Origin: Candidatus Thermochlorobacter aerophilus
GTDB lineage: Bacteria > Bacteroidota > Chlorobiia > Chlorobiales > Thermochlorobacteraceae
Direction: 5' to 3'
NCBI GenBank assembly: GCA_002794105.1
Contig: PHFL01000045.1
Span: 63,471-127,470, forward strand
Length of the DNA: 64,000 nucleotides
Shown: piece after piece, positions 36,218-45,783 of the stretch
Layout: each line of letters opens with the position of its first letter
How positions within the stretch are numbered: the first letter of the stretch is position 1
Translations under genes and position numbers: made by a program
The notes under the pieces: model-generated
What the model was told of the DNA's origin: nothing
Database searches by the model: none
Seen by the model: the letters and a program-made list of their open reading frames with translations, nothing else

Positions 36218-38491
36218 TTGGAACACTTATTGGATTCACTTAACGAGGCACAGCGCCAAGCCGTGCAGACCGTGCATGGACCACTTATGATTATTGCTGG
36301 CGCTGGAAGTGGCAAAACGCGCGTCATTACGCATCGCTTGGCTTATCTCATTGAGTGCGGGTATGCACAACCGCAAGAAATCCTTACACTTACCTTCACC
36401 AACCGTGCCGCTAACGAGATGAAAACACGCGTTGAGGCTCTGATTGGAACAGGGTCGCTAAAAGGCATGTGGATTGGCACCTTTCACTCCAACTTTGCAC
36501 GCCTCTTGCGCCAGCATGCTCCTGCATTGGGGTTCGGTACCAACTACTCCATCTACGACACCGACGATAGCCAACGGCTTATCAAAGACATCATGGGCGA
36601 ACTTGGCATCAGCGCTCAATCCCTATCGCCTCAACTCGTGCAGGCACGAATCAGCATGGCAAAAAATAAATTCATTTTGCCACACCAATACTTAGAAAAA
36701 TCCTCTCGATTTGATTTTGTAGAAGAACAAGTCTCCCGCATTTATGCCCGCTACGCCGAGCGGCTCAAACGCAACAACGCACTGGATTTTGATGACCTTC
36801 TCATTAAACCCATCGAACTTTTTCTGCAATACCCCGACATTCTCAAGTTTTATCAAGAATACTTCAAATATTTGATGATTGATGAATATCAAGATACCAA
36901 CAAAGCGCAGTATCTTGTCTCGAAAATGTTAGCGGCTGGGCACCGCAACATCTGCGTCGTGGGCGATGATGCGCAGTCTATCTACTCGTGGCGTGGCGCC
37001 GATATCTCGAACATCTTGGATTTTCAGCAAGACTACCCAGATGCCACTATCGTCCGCCTTGAAGAAAATTACCGTAGCACGCAGGTTATTCTCAGCGTTG
37101 CCAATTCGGTCATTGCGCATAACCGCAACCAAATCAAAAAGCAACTTTTTACACGCAAGCGCACTGGCGAGTTGGTTACACTGCTTGTCGGAGAAAATGA
37201 ACGTCTGGAAGCCGATAAGGTTGCACAAACTATTCGCAATCTTAAACTCACGCAGGGCATTTCTAACAAGGATGTTGCCATTTTTTATCGCACCAATGCT
37301 CAATCGCGTGTTTTGGAAGATGCGTTGCGTGCCTGCGGTATTCCTTATCAAGTCTTCGGCAACGTTTCATTCTACAAGCGCAAGGAAATCAAAGACATCA
37401 TAGCCTACCTGCGCTTCTTGCTCAATGAACAAGATGAAGAATCTTTGCTTCGAGTTATCAATCTTCCTGCACGTGGTATCGGCGAAAGTAGCATTCAGAA
37501 ACTGCGCAGTCTTTCCGACGCTGAACAGCTTCCACTCTACGAGATTGTAAAGCGTGCCGCATTTTATCCTGACCTTCCTGCCCGACTGGTTTCTGCACTC
37601 GGAGAGTTTCGCATGCTTATCGAGTCGCTTAGGGACTTTGCCGCCTCTCACAGTGCCTACGATGTGGTCTATGAACTCTATCGCCAGACACGGCTTTTGG
37701 ACCTGCTCAAAGAAGAAGGCACAGCAGAAGCGCACGCAAGATACGATAACTTGCAAGAGTTTCTTTCTCTTGCCCGCACCTTCTGCGAACAAGGCGACGA
37801 CGATTCACTAAGAGCCTTCCTGCAAAATATCGCACTCATCAACGAGCTTGAGGATAAAGACCATGGCGACAATAAAGTTTCCCTGATGACCATTCACGCT
37901 GCCAAAGGGTTGGAATTTCCAATTGTCTTTATCACTGGCTTGGAGGAGCGGCTCTTTCCACTCTCGCCAGATGAACAGGCAGATTTAGAAGAGGAGCGGC
38001 GACTTTTTTATGTTGCCATCACGCGGGCGCAAGAGAAATTGTTCATCAGTTATGCCAAGTCTCGCCACCGCTTTGGAAACTTGTTGCCTTCAGTGAAATC
38101 ACGCTTTATCGATGAGCTTGATGGTCGGCTTGTGGTAACCGAGGCAGGCAAACTGCTCTCTGATATGCGTGCCATCGAGAATGAGCGAAAGCGCATTCAG
38201 CGCGATGAATACTGCCAAGATGATGTCAGCAGCAACAGCGTAGAGTTCGAGGAACTTTCCGAGCGCTCGAGCCTCTCTAAACGCAAGCTCCCTAAGCTTG
38301 TGGCACAAGATGAAGAGCCGCACACGCCAATGCTTGCAGTAGGCATGAAGGTTCAGCACAAGATTTTCGGCACTGGCAAAGTGATTGCCTTGCAGGGCAG
38401 CGGCAGTGATGCCAAAGTGAAGGTCTTCTTCAGAACCGCTGGAGAAAAGACACTGGTCGTGAGGTATGCCAACCTTACAATTTTGGATTAG
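36218..38491 (+). CDS. pcrA: UvrD/PcrA-type superfamily 1 DNA helicase
   Basis: The 757-residue 3'-5' DNA helicase acts in repair and replication restart. It shows the Q motif LNEAQRQAV, Walker A IIAGAGSGKTRVITHRLA (about 25-42), motif Ia LTFTNRAANEMK, motif II LMIDEYQDTN and motif III VGDDAQSIYSWRGAD. Motif IV VRLEENYRST, motif V VSLMTIHAAKGLEFP and motif VI FYVAITRAQEKLFISYAKSR follow. The usual N-terminus starts at a TTG (36218) just before EHLLDSLN; a TTG at 36206 is also possible and there is no clear Shine-Dalgarno. The C-terminus ends in a Tudor-like patch (VQHKIFGTGKVIAL) typical of PcrA. The stop overlaps a small minus-strand gene by 17 bp. Confidence 0.88.
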   Translation: MEHLLDSLNEAQRQAVQTVHGPLMIIAGAGSGKTRVITHRLAYLIECGYAQPQEILTLTFTNRAANEMKTRVEALIGTGSLKGMWIGTFHSNFARLLRQHAPALGFGTNYSIYDTDDSQRLIKDIMGELGISAQSLSPQLVQARISMAKNKFILPHQYLEKSSRFDFVEEQVSRIYARYAERLKRNNALDFDDLLIKPIELFLQYPDILKFYQEYFKYLMIDEYQDTNKAQYLVSKMLAAGHRNICVVGDDAQSIYSWRGADISNILDFQQDYPDATIVRLEENYRSTQVILSVANSVIAHNRNQIKKQLFTRKRTGELVTLLVGENERLEADKVAQTIRNLKLTQGISNKDVAIFYRTNAQSRVLEDALRACGIPYQVFGNVSFYKRKEIKDIIAYLRFLLNEQDEESLLRVINLPARGIGESSIQKLRSLSDAEQLPLYEIVKRAAFYPDLPARLVSALGEFRMLIESLRDFAASHSAYDVVYELYRQTRLLDLLKEEGTAEAHARYDNLQEFLSLARTFCEQGDDDSLRAFLQNIALINELEDKDHGDNKVSLMTIHAAKGLEFPIVFITGLEERLFPLSPDEQADLEEERRLFYVAITRAQEKLFISYAKSRHRFGNLLPSVKSRFIDELDGRLVVTEAGKLLSDMRAIENERKRIQRDEYCQDDVSSNSVEFEELSERSSLSKRKLPKLVAQDEEPHTPMLAVGMKVQHKIFGTGKVIALQGSGSDAKVKVFFRTAGEKTLVVRYANLTILD

Positions 38492-38756
38492 GTCTGCCAA
38501 TTTGTGTATCCAAAATTGAGAAGCCGACCACTATTCCATTGGCGGTGTGCACAAGAACGTTTCCATCCGCTTCCCCGAATTCCTCGAGAAAGACACTATC
38601 GTCAGCATCCTGTTCAGGGTTGAAGACAACGTGCAGAATCTGCTCATCGCTGTCGTAGAGAAATTCAAAATCGTGGAATTGAAACTGCGTCAGTGCGGGG
38701 ATAGAGCGTATCACACTGCGGATTTTTTCGCGGATGTAGAACTCGTCGTCAGGCAT
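38475..38756 (-). CDS. Small conserved-looking protein, unknown
   Basis: The 93-residue acidic protein reads YIREKIRSVIRSIPALTQFQ, then FEFLYDSDEQILHVVFNP and VHTANGIVVGFSILDTQIG. The strand-rich second half, with Y/D-x-E followed by GxVVGFxIL, resembles small DUF2283-type proteins, but I would not name the family. It lies 15 bp upstream of pheS on the same strand, although in reading order pheS (starting at 39833) comes first, so it follows pheS as the last gene of that operon. It has no signal peptide or membrane segment. The 17-bp overlap with the convergent helicase gene is at its 3' end. Confidence 0.6.
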   Translation of the reverse strand: MPDDEFYIREKIRSVIRSIPALTQFQFHDFEFLYDSDEQILHVVFNPEQDADDSVFLEEFGEADGNVLVHTANGIVVGFSILDTQIGRPNPKL

Positions 38757-38771
38757 AGCACTTGTGTTTGG

Positions 38772-39833
38772 CTATATTGATTCAAATTGGGATAGCATTC
38801 GAACATCATTTTCGAAGAGCAAGCGGATGTCATCGATTTTGTAGCGCAGCAGGGTTGTGCGTTCAATGCCCATTCCCCAAGCGTAGCCAGAATAGATGTC
38901 GGGGTCGATATTGCAGTTGCGCAGCACATTTGGATGAACCATTCCGCAGCCCATGATTTCCAGCCAACCTGTGTGCTTACACACACGGCAGCCTTTGCCG
39001 CCGCAGAGATAGCAGGTGATATCTACTTCTGCAGACGGCTCTGTAAATGGGAAGAAACTCGGACGGAAGCGTAGCTTGACATCGCTGCCAAACATCTGCT
39101 GGGCAAACGAGTAAATCGTAGCTTTGAAATCCGCAAATGTGACGCCCTTGTCCACATACAGTCCCTCGAGCTGGTGGAAGACACAGTAGCTTCGTGCGCT
39201 AATGGCTTCGTTGCGATAGACTTTGCCGGGCGCAATGATTCGAATAGGCGGCTTTTGCGAGAGCATGGTGCGAATTTGCACCGGTGAAGTGTGCGTGCGC
39301 AAGACCACATCGCCTTCTGGTGCGCCCTTGCGCAGGAAGAAGGTATCCTGCATATCGCGCGCAGGATGGTCATCTGGAAAATTGAGCAGGGTAAAGTTGT
39401 AGTCATCTCGCTCAATTTCCGGACCGACCGCTTCGGTGAAGCCCATTCTGAAGAAAATTTCCTTCATTTCGCTCAGCACTTTCTGGACAGGGTGTTCTGC
39501 CCCCATGAAGCGCCGTCGTCCGGGCAAGGTCAGGTCTGGAGCAGGTACGGCTTGCGCCTCGCGCGCCTCAAGCGTTGCTCTTACCTGTTCAAATCGGGAT
39601 TCTGCTGCAGTTTTTAGTTCATTGAGCCGCTTGCCGATATAGGGTCTTTGCTCTGGTGGTATTGTTTTGAGCTGTTCAAAGAGCTCTGCTATCTTGCCTT
39701 TGCGCACCAAAAATTTCAGACGATACGCTTCCAGCGCGTTTTTATCTTGAATTTCAAATGCCGCTATCTCAGCCTCTAAGTGGTCAATTTTGCTTTGTAT
39801 CTCGCTGGTATCTGCTTTAAGCGTCTCGTCCAT
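38772..39833 (-). CDS. pheS: Phenylalanyl-tRNA synthetase alpha subunit
   Basis: PheS with PheT charges tRNA-Phe. The 353-residue class II subunit has an N-terminal coiled coil (1-85). The core then carries motif 2 [14 protein letters not shown] (near 186-199), [20 protein letters not shown] (near 219-238) and motif 3 [16 protein letters not shown] (near 318-333). A four-Cys cluster in [17 protein letters not shown] (near 282-298) looks like a zinc knuckle, found in a branch of bacterial PheS. It follows rplT by 8 bp and is the last large gene of the thrS-infC-rpmI-rplT-pheS operon. pheT is not next to it. Confidence 0.95.
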   Translation of the reverse strand: MDETLKADTSEIQSKIDHLEAEIAAFEIQDKNALEAYRLKFLVRKGKIAELFEQLKTIPPEQRPYIGKRLNELKTAAESRFEQVRATLEAREAQAVPAPDLTLPGRRRFMGAEHPVQKVLSEMKEIFFRMGFTEAVGPEIERDDYNFTLLNFPDDHPARDMQDTFFLRKGAPEGDVVLRTHTSPVQIRTMLSQKPPIRIIAPGKVYRNEAISARSYCVFHQLEGLYVDKGVTFADFKATIYSFAQQMFGSDVKLRFRPSFFPFTEPSAEVDITCYLCGGKGCRVCKHTGWLEIMGCGMVHPNVLRNCNIDPDIYSGYAWGMGIERTTLLRYKIDDIRLLFENDVRMLSQFESI

Positions 39834-39841
39834 ATTTCAGA

Positions 39842-40189
39842 TTAAGCGAAAGCGGCTTTGACAACAGCCTCAAATGCTACAGGGTCTTTGACGGCAATTT
39901 CTGCTAAGGCTTTGCGGTTAATCTCAATGTTTTTCTTGTTCATGGCGGCAATCAGCTTCGAGTATGTTGTGCCGTGTAGGCGTGCCGCTGCATTGATGCG
40001 TGTAATCCATAGTGCGCGGAAGTCACGCTTTCTGACCTTGCGGTCTCGATACTGATACTGTGCGGCTTTATCGACAGCGTGCTTTACAACCGTGAGCACA
40101 TTGCCGCGCTTACCCCAAAAGCCTTTGGCTCTTTTCAGAATTCGTTTGCGTCGCGCACGAGAGGCAACTGCATTCTTAGCTCTTGGCAT
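39842..40189 (-). CDS. rplT: 50S ribosomal protein L20
   Basis: L20 binds 23S rRNA early in large-subunit assembly. The 115-residue basic protein has the standard [19 protein letters not shown] start, then [34 protein letters not shown] and an alanine-rich C-terminus. It lies 27 bp after rpmI. In several bacteria L20 represses the infC-rpmI-rplT operon, and I cannot see the operator structure here. Confidence 0.97.
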   Translation of the reverse strand: MPRAKNAVASRARRKRILKRAKGFWGKRGNVLTVVKHAVDKAAQYQYRDRKVRKRDFRALWITRINAAARLHGTTYSKLIAAMNKKNIEINRKALAEIAVKDPVAFEAVVKAAFA

Positions 40190-40216
40190 AGTTTGAAATG
40201 GCTTGAATCTTCGAAT

Positions 40217-40411
40217 TTATATTTTTAGCATTCTCTTCACAACACCTCGCATAGCTGGCGAGACCAGCGTGTCGTGTTGCAGTCTGCGTTTGCGCCTTGT
40301 TGTCTTTTGCGACAAGTTGTGGCGCATACCTGTTCTTTTGCGCATGATTTTGCCCGTTGCTGTAACCTTGAAACGCTTCTTTGCTGAGCTGTGTGTCTTT
40401 ACCTTTGGCAT
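40217..40411 (-). CDS. rpmI: 50S ribosomal protein L35
   Basis: The 64-residue protein has the expected MPKVKTHSSAKKRFKVTATG start, then KIMRKRTGMRHNLSQKTTRRKRRL and a short VKRMLKI end. It is strongly basic and its length is normal for the family. It sits 32 bp after infC and 27 bp before rplT, the universal order. No zinc motif or insertion is present. Confidence 0.96.
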   Translation of the reverse strand: MPKVKTHSSAKKRFKVTATGKIMRKRTGMRHNLSQKTTRRKRRLQHDTLVSPAMRGVVKRMLKI

Positions 40412-40443
40412 CTTAATAGAAGTTTAGTTTGTGATAAGGCATA

Positions 40444-41100
40444 CTACGATGCCGCATTTTCCGCATTTTGCTCAGAGCGCTTTTGCTGTGCTTCTTGCAG
40501 TTTGCGCTGACGCTCAGCTTCTTCTGCTTCCAAGCGTCGCTGTTCTTCTTCACGTTCCTTTTGCAATTTGCGCTCTAAAGCCTCAATTTTCGCCCTGTCA
40601 GGCACATAGTAAATGTAGAGGTTTTTGCCCTCTAATTTCGGTGGTCCTTCTGGTCTACCAACTGTGCTAAGCCGCTCAGTGAGCCTATCAATGAGCTGAT
40701 AGCCTTGTTCTTTGTAGACAATTGCTCGTCCAAGAAAGACCACTGTGGCGCGCACCTTGTCGCCCTTGCGCAAAAACTCTTCAGCATGTTTGGCTTTGAA
40801 ATCAAAATCGTGTTTATCTGTATTCGGATGAAAGCGCACCTCCTTGAGTTCAGATGTTTTTGTTTTCTTCCTTGCTTCTTTCTCCTTCTTTTCAATCTCG
40901 TAGAGGAATTTGCCGTAGTCAGCAATTTTGCAGACAGGCGGTTGCGCATTCGGCTGAATCTCAATTAAGTCAAGCCCCAACTGACGTGCTTCACGGAGCG
41001 CTTCTGCTGTTTTCATAATTCGCTGCTCACCTTCAGGAAAGAGCACACGCACCTCTGGAATGCGAATATCCTCATTGATACGGTGTTGCCTTTCTCTCAT
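40444..41100 (-). CDS. infC: Translation initiation factor IF-3, extended C-terminus
   Basis: IF-3 keeps subunits apart and checks the initiator tRNA. The 218-residue protein has an N-terminal domain ([38 protein letters not shown]) and a C-terminal domain ([39 protein letters not shown]). The last 40 residues are an added charged coiled-coil tail rich in Glu, Arg and Gln ([20 protein letters not shown]), longer than in E. coli. It starts with ATG rather than the AUU used in enterobacteria. It is 135 bp after thrS and starts the infC-rpmI-rplT group. Confidence 0.95.
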   Translation of the reverse strand: MRERQHRINEDIRIPEVRVLFPEGEQRIMKTAEALREARQLGLDLIEIQPNAQPPVCKIADYGKFLYEIEKKEKEARKKTKTSELKEVRFHPNTDKHDFDFKAKHAEEFLRKGDKVRATVVFLGRAIVYKEQGYQLIDRLTERLSTVGRPEGPPKLEGKNLYIYYVPDRAKIEALERKLQKEREEEQRRLEAEEAERQRKLQEAQQKRSEQNAENAAS

Positions 41101-41235
41101 TCGTTCTCAAGTTTTTAGTTAACCTTGCTCTCACAGCGCTCCAATTAGCAAACTTAGCTATGCCTTGAACGCTGAATTGAACACTTTGTTTGAAAACTCA
41201 CAGAAAAGCTTATGTTTGTTCCTTATGTTGGCTTT

Positions 41236-43203
41236 TTAGCTTTTTGACAAAATTTCCGCTTTAAGTTTCTCAATAGCCTCGTCTAGTGGCATTGGACCTT
41301 TATCGCCTTCTTTGTGCCGGCGAACTGCAACGCTCTGATTAGCCCTTTCTTTTTCACCAATAATAAACATGTAGGGAATTTTTTTCACTTCCGCATCACG
41401 AATTTTTTTACCCACTTTCTCACTACGCTCATCCAACTCAGCGCGAATTTTAGCTGCTTTGAGCTTCTCGGTCACTTCGCGGGCGTAGTCATTTAGTGCA
41501 TCGACAATAGGTAGCACAGCAACTTGAACAGGTGCCAGCCACAATGGGAAATTTCCAGCAAAGTTTTCAATCAAGAGACCCACAAAGCGCTCCATTGAGC
41601 CAAATGGTGCTCGATGAATAATCACTGGACGATGTTCCTTATTGTCACTCCCTACATAGGTAAGGTTAAATCGTTCTGCCATCACATAATCGACCTGCAC
41701 AGTGCCCAACTGCCAGCGACGTCCGATTGCATCTTTGACAATAAAGTCAATTTTAGGTCCGTAAAAACTCGCTTCCCCTATGCCAATGAAATATTTCAGT
41801 TTCATGCGTTCAGCAGCAGTGCGCACATCATTTTCGGCTTGTTCCCAGAGCTCATCGGTACCACCATACTTGGACTTATTGGACTTATCACGAAACGACA
41901 GGCGTGTTTCCACATCTTTGAAGCCCAGCGTAGAAAAAACCATCTGTGTCAGTTCAATCACATTGCAAATTTCTTCCTGTAGCTGGTCTTGACGACAGTA
42001 GATGTGAGAGTCATCTTGTGTAAATCCGCGTGCTCGTGTCAGCCCGTTGAGCTCACCAGACTGCTCATAGCGATAGACTGTGCCAAACTCCGCTAAGCGA
42101 ATAGGTAAGTCCCTGTAACTGCGCGGCTTCGATGCATAAATCTGATGATGATGTGGACAGTTCATTGGCTTGAGCAAATACTGCTCCTCTTTGCCTGTCT
42201 CATCAGTGAGAGTAATAGGCGGAAACTGTGAATCTTTGTAGTATGGATAGTGCCCCGATGTCTTGTAAAGCTCAATGCTTCCAATATGTGGAGTATAGAC
42301 GGCTTGATAGCCACGTTTGAACTGCTCCTCTTTAAGAAAGTTCTCGAGCTCTTGCCGAATGATAGCACCTTTGGGCAACCAAATTGGCAATCCGCTTCCT
42401 ACCTTCGGCGAAATTAAAAAAAGCTCTAATTCCTGACCTAATTTGCGGTGGTCCCGCTTTTTGGCTTCCTCCAGCTGAGCAAAATACTGCTTGAGGAGTT
42501 TTTCAGATGGGAACGAGATGCCATAGATGCGCTGCATTTGTTCTCGGCTCGGGTCACCTCGCCAGTATGAGGCGGAAATGCCCGTGAGTTTGACAGCCTT
42601 GAGCTTCGATGTTCGCGGCAAGTGTGGACCTGTGCAGAGGTCAGAAAATGAACCCTGATGGTAAATTGATACAATAGGCTCGTTGATACTTTCGAGAATC
42701 TCAACTTTGTACGGGTCAATGCGCCGAGTTTTGAAATACTCAACGGCTTCGCTGTGGGGCAATTCCTCGCGTATGATGGCTAAATCGCGCTGGGCGATTT
42801 CCATCATCTTTTCTTCGATTTTGCGCAAGTCGTCTTCTGTAAAACGATGTGGCGAAGAGATGTCGTAGTAGAAGCCATTCTCAATAGCCGGACCTGTGCC
42901 GAACTTGGTGCCCGGGAAAAGTTCCTCAATAGCCTGAGCCATCAAATGACTCGAGCTGTGCCAATAAATCTCCTTACCCTCGTCAGAGTCGAAGGTTACA
43001 ATTTCAATAGTCGCATCCTGCTCAATGGGCAGGTTAAGGTCTCGCAATTTCCCATTGACTTTAATGCCAAGTGCATCCTCGTATAGTTTTTTGCTAATAG
43101 ACTTTGCGACATCGTTGCCAGTGATACCTTTTGGGTAGCGACGTGCCGAGCCATCAGGCAGTGTAAGTGTGATTTGCTCTGTTAGTACTTGGGTCTCAGA
43201 CAT
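41236..43203 (-). CDS. thrS: Threonyl-tRNA synthetase
   Basis: The 655-residue class II synthetase charges tRNA-Thr. It has a TGS domain (TLPDGSARRYPKGITGNDVAKS, 1-70) and the zinc-editing N2 domain with HSSSHLMAQAIEELFP. The core carries LKPMNCPHHHQIY, RLAEFGTVYRYEQSGELNGLTRARGF and IHRAPFGSMERFVGLLIE, and an anticodon-binding C-domain (LPIVDALNDYAREV) completes the protein. It is the first gene of the thrS-infC-rpmI-rplT-pheS set. The 267 bp before it (43204-43470) have no gene. They contain small inverted repeats, GCAAAG/CTTTGC at 43419-43438 and CTGGCA/TGCCAG near 43350, that could be leader structure. No T-box consensus was seen. Confidence 0.95.
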   Translation of the reverse strand: MSETQVLTEQITLTLPDGSARRYPKGITGNDVAKSISKKLYEDALGIKVNGKLRDLNLPIEQDATIEIVTFDSDEGKEIYWHSSSHLMAQAIEELFPGTKFGTGPAIENGFYYDISSPHRFTEDDLRKIEEKMMEIAQRDLAIIREELPHSEAVEYFKTRRIDPYKVEILESINEPIVSIYHQGSFSDLCTGPHLPRTSKLKAVKLTGISASYWRGDPSREQMQRIYGISFPSEKLLKQYFAQLEEAKKRDHRKLGQELELFLISPKVGSGLPIWLPKGAIIRQELENFLKEEQFKRGYQAVYTPHIGSIELYKTSGHYPYYKDSQFPPITLTDETGKEEQYLLKPMNCPHHHQIYASKPRSYRDLPIRLAEFGTVYRYEQSGELNGLTRARGFTQDDSHIYCRQDQLQEEICNVIELTQMVFSTLGFKDVETRLSFRDKSNKSKYGGTDELWEQAENDVRTAAERMKLKYFIGIGEASFYGPKIDFIVKDAIGRRWQLGTVQVDYVMAERFNLTYVGSDNKEHRPVIIHRAPFGSMERFVGLLIENFAGNFPLWLAPVQVAVLPIVDALNDYAREVTEKLKAAKIRAELDERSEKVGKKIRDAEVKKIPYMFIIGEKERANQSVAVRRHKEGDKGPMPLDEAIEKLKAEILSKS

Positions 43204-43470
43204 ATCTTTCTAACCAGTCCTCTTGGCATTTTCAACTACGCTTTCTGGATAGACGTTTCTTCATGAGCATGCTGTCGCACCCTTATTGGTGGATTGCGCT
43301 GCAACACGCAGCAGTGACTGCGCGCCTGTCAGAATACACAGTGCTGGCAAGTTACTTCTGCCAGTTTCAATCATCAGGAGAGCCCTGTTACATGCTCATG
43401 GTTGGTGAGGTAGTTTTCGCAAAGAAAAATCTCTTTGCTCGAGAGGCGAATCAAGGTAAGCTTGTAGTTC

Positions 43471-43923
43471 TTACTCTGCTGCCTCAGCCTCTACTTCTAA
43501 ATGAAGTGTAGCGAAGACATCTGAATACAACTTCACTGACACTTCATGTTTGCCAAGGGTCTTGATTGGCGGCTCAATAGTGATTTTTTTGCGGTCAATT
43601 TCAAAACCCTTGGCGCTCAATGCGTCCGACACCATTTGTGGAGTGACTGTACCGTAGAGCCGTCCGCCCTCACCAGCTTTTGCTTTGATAACGAGTTGTA
43701 GGCGTTCTAGTGTCTCAGCAAGTTCGCGTGCTGCCTTGCGTTCGCGTTCGATTTTGAAGGCCTTCTGCTTCTTTTCCTCAGCGAGGGCTTTTAGTAGCCC
43801 TTCTGTGGCACGCACCGCTAACCCGCGTGGAATCAGGTAGTTTCGTGCGTACCCATCTCGGACTTTAACAACATCGCCAGCTTCGCCGAGCTTTTCGACT
43901 TCCTTTTTCAGAATCACCTGCAT
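43471..43923 (-). CDS. rplI: 50S ribosomal protein L9
   Basis: The 150-residue protein has the N-terminal rRNA-binding domain (MQVILKKEVEKLGEAGDVV, RDGYARNYLIPRGLAV) and a long connecting helix (about 50-75). The C-terminal domain follows, with GRLYGTVTPQMVSDAL and IKTLGKHEVSVKLYSDV. The ATG at 43923 matches the family; an upstream start at 43959 would read back into rpsR. It lies 13 bp after rpsR and is the last gene of the rpsF-ssb-rpsR-rplI set. Confidence 0.95.
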   Translation of the reverse strand: MQVILKKEVEKLGEAGDVVKVRDGYARNYLIPRGLAVRATEGLLKALAEEKKQKAFKIERERKAARELAETLERLQLVIKAKAGEGGRLYGTVTPQMVSDALSAKGFEIDRKKITIEPPIKTLGKHEVSVKLYSDVFATLHLEVEAEAAE

Positions 43924-43936
43924 AGCGGTGCACTTG

Positions 43937-44206
43937 CTACTTGATTTGGTCAGAGACAAACGGAATAATTGCCAAATGTCGCGCCCACTTGATGGATTTG
44001 GTTAGGAGCCGCTGCTCCTTTGCTGACAGGCCCGTGATTCGCCGAGGAATAATTTTACCTTGTTCGTTGATGAATCGGCGGAGCTTGCGCTCATCACGAT
44101 AGTCGAAAAAAACCACCTGGTTTTTTGCTGAAGCAGCGGCACGGTTTTGCGCTGAAACCGCTTTCTGAGCCAAACGGCTCGGAATGGTTATGCCTTTCGA
44201 TGACAT
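43937..44206 (-). CDS. rpsR: 30S ribosomal protein S18
   Basis: The 89-residue protein contains the family core [35 protein letters not shown] in pieces and the [14 protein letters not shown] end. The N-terminal 30 residues are basic and alanine-rich. Together with S6 it forms the platform of the small subunit. It lies between ssb (28 bp upstream) and rplI (13 bp downstream). No zinc-binding cysteines are present, so it is the zinc-independent form. Confidence 0.95.
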   Translation of the reverse strand: MSSKGITIPSRLAQKAVSAQNRAAASAKNQVVFFDYRDERKLRRFINEQGKIIPRRITGLSAKEQRLLTKSIKWARHLAIIPFVSDQIK

Positions 44207-44234
44207 TACCAGAAAATTATTTTGTTGTCACAGG

Positions 44235-44720
44235 TCAGCGATTTTCTGTTGTTACCTCGCCGTCCCCGTTGAGATACTTGTATTCGTAGAGGTCTTTGCT
44301 ACTTACTTGTGAGTCGTCGCTGTACTCCTCGACTACTCCCGAGTCTTCTTCATTGCTGTTGTTGTTATTGCGGCGGCGCTTGTTGAGGAATTGGATGCGT
44401 CGCGCCTTAATTTCGACTACTGTGCGCGTGGTATTGTCTTGCAACTTCCATGTACGGCTTTGCAGTTCGCCATCGACAAGCACTGCGCTGCTCTTGTGGA
44501 GATTGTCGCGGCATGACTCTGCAAGCTTGTTCCAAGCGACAACACCAACATAGCACACATCTTCTTGCCATTCATTGTTGCTGTCGCGGAAGCGACGGTT
44601 GCACGCAATCGTAAAATTCACGACTGGCGTGCCCGTGGTAGTTTGTCTGAAGACAGGGTCTTTGGTTAGGTTACCTGCAATCACTACGCTGTTGATTTCT
44701 GGCATTTTCAGTTCTGCCAT
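44235..44720 (-). CDS. ssb: Single-stranded DNA-binding protein without the acidic tip
   Basis: The 161-residue SSB binds single-stranded DNA at replication forks and in repair. The OB fold covers about 1-110 (MPEINSVVIAGNLTKDPVF, VNFTIACNRRFRD, YVGVVAWNKLAESC, LVDGELQSRTWKLQD, KARRIQFLNKRRR). An acidic linker follows (NNNNSNEEDSGVVEEYSDD), and the end reads YEYKYLNGDGEVTTENR. The DDDIPF tip that recruits partner proteins is absent. I recall a similar YEYKYL end in Chlorobi SSBs, so this may be a lineage trait. GGAGGAG is placed five bases before the ATG at 44720. It lies within the rpsF-ssb-rpsR-rplI order. Confidence 0.93.
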   Translation of the reverse strand: MAELKMPEINSVVIAGNLTKDPVFRQTTTGTPVVNFTIACNRRFRDSNNEWQEDVCYVGVVAWNKLAESCRDNLHKSSAVLVDGELQSRTWKLQDNTTRTVVEIKARRIQFLNKRRRNNNNSNEEDSGVVEEYSDDSQVSSKDLYEYKYLNGDGEVTTENR

Positions 44721-44802
44721 TGCTCTCCTCCGGTAAGTTGGTTTTATTACAAAGACATGCAAAACATTAGAAAAGAGAAAAGTACACTAGAAAAGTACAC
44801 TT

Positions 44803-45186
44803 TCATGCCTGTGCAGTCTCAGGTTTAGGCTCGGTGGAGACTTGCGCCGTGCCGTACTTTGCCACACGTTCGCGAATCTCCAGTAAGCGCTTGTCCAAGA
44901 TGATGGTAAGAAAGCGAATTATGTGCTCATTCAATCGATACTGCCGTTCCAGTTCGGCTATCATTGAAGGTGGGGCAACAAACTCAATGTGCACGTAATA
45001 CCCTACGGTGTGCTTCCCTATCTTGTAGGCAAGTTTTCGGCGCCCGTTGTCGACAATATTCCTAATCTCTCCGCCTAACGATACAATCAACTGCTTTACC
45101 CTCTCAAGCGCTTTCTGTGTCGTCTCGTCATCTAAACTCCCATCAAGAACAACCGTCGTCTCGTAAAGCCTAGTTTTTACTTGCAT
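44803..45186 (-). CDS. rpsF: 30S ribosomal protein S6
   Basis: The 127-residue protein shows the S6 core [57 protein letters not shown] and a final [15 protein letters not shown] proline- and glutamate-containing tail of about 25 residues follows. The ATG at 45186 is chosen over a GTG at 45198. It leads the rpsF-ssb-rpsR-rplI operon and has a strong promoter-like sequence at 45373-45403. A clear S6:S18-binding leader motif could not be identified. Confidence 0.94.
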   Translation of the reverse strand: MQVKTRLYETTVVLDGSLDDETTQKALERVKQLIVSLGGEIRNIVDNGRRKLAYKIGKHTVGYYVHIEFVAPPSMIAELERQYRLNEHIIRFLTIILDKRLLEIRERVAKYGTAQVSTEPKPETAQA

Positions 45187-45372
45187 ACTTCTTATCACAG
45201 TAGTGTTGCAGTTAACCGATAACCATGTATGTTGGTTTTCTACTTACCAGATTGCTTTGTTTTACAGTCTTCTTTCTATAAAGTTTCTTGTCTATCTTTC
45301 GCCCTCTCTATAGAGAGCCTCTTCCACTCCAATTCCCTTGTTAAGGAATTGTTGATTGACTAAAGTGGAGTG

Positions 45373-45403
45373 CAAAGATAAATCTCTGATTTGATTTTCC
45401 AAA
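45373..45403 (-). promoter_or_regulatory. Predicted promoter of the rpsF-ssb-rpsR-rplI operon
   Basis: On the minus strand TTTG (45400-45403) is followed after exactly 19 bases by TATCTTTG (45373-45380). This is the TTTG-N19-TAnnTTTG layout known from Bacteroidetes sigma factors. The leader to rpsF would be about 180 bases and contains two inverted repeats: CTCTCTATAGAGAG (45304-45317) and AATTCC...GGAATT (45331-45350). Either could matter for control of the operon. Confidence 0.5.
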
Positions 45404-45443
45404 AAGTTTATCGAAGTTTTTGCTAACCTGAACCTGCCAAGTC

Positions 45444-45734
45444 CTACTTGAAGACAATGCCTTTGATGGCAGGGCGCTGAAGTGCGTAATTGAGTTGAGC
45501 GATAATGCTCTGCCTTCTGAAAGTCAGCTCATTACGCCACGCCGAATTTTTTACCTTCACATAGAGCACCCCATTAACAATCTTTTCTATCTCGGAGACA
45601 CGAGCAATATGGTTTCCTACAACCTCTGGCCACTTCTTCACTATTTTGAATTCTTCTGCTGCATCAAAATTTAGGTCGGCATACAATGCATCTAAGATGT
45701 TCTCGAGACGACTTGGTGCTTTGAGATACGACAT
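45444..45734 (-). CDS. DciA-like (DUF721) protein
   Basis: The 96-residue protein reads RLENILDALYADLNFDAAEEFKIVKKWPEVVGNHIARVS, then VNGVLYVKVKNSAWRNELTFRRQSIIAQLNYAL. The W..VVG..IA..S followed by L.V.V.....W..EL pattern is the DUF721 family. One member, DciA, loads the replicative helicase in bacteria lacking DnaC/DnaI-type loaders. It lies 49 bp after recF on the same strand, a common neighbourhood for this family. The assignment to the helicase-loader role is inferred. Confidence 0.75.
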   Translation of the reverse strand: MSYLKAPSRLENILDALYADLNFDAAEEFKIVKKWPEVVGNHIARVSEIEKIVNGVLYVKVKNSAWRNELTFRRQSIIAQLNYALQRPAIKGIVFK

Positions 45735-45783
45735 GTTTGAGCTAGTTTAACAGTTTTCTCAATAGCGAAGCTATGCTTTAGAG

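Noticed and set aside
43263..43511. Plus-strand 82-residue frame in the thrS leader
   Set aside because: It overlaps the end of rplI on the other strand, has no family resemblance and no ribosome site.
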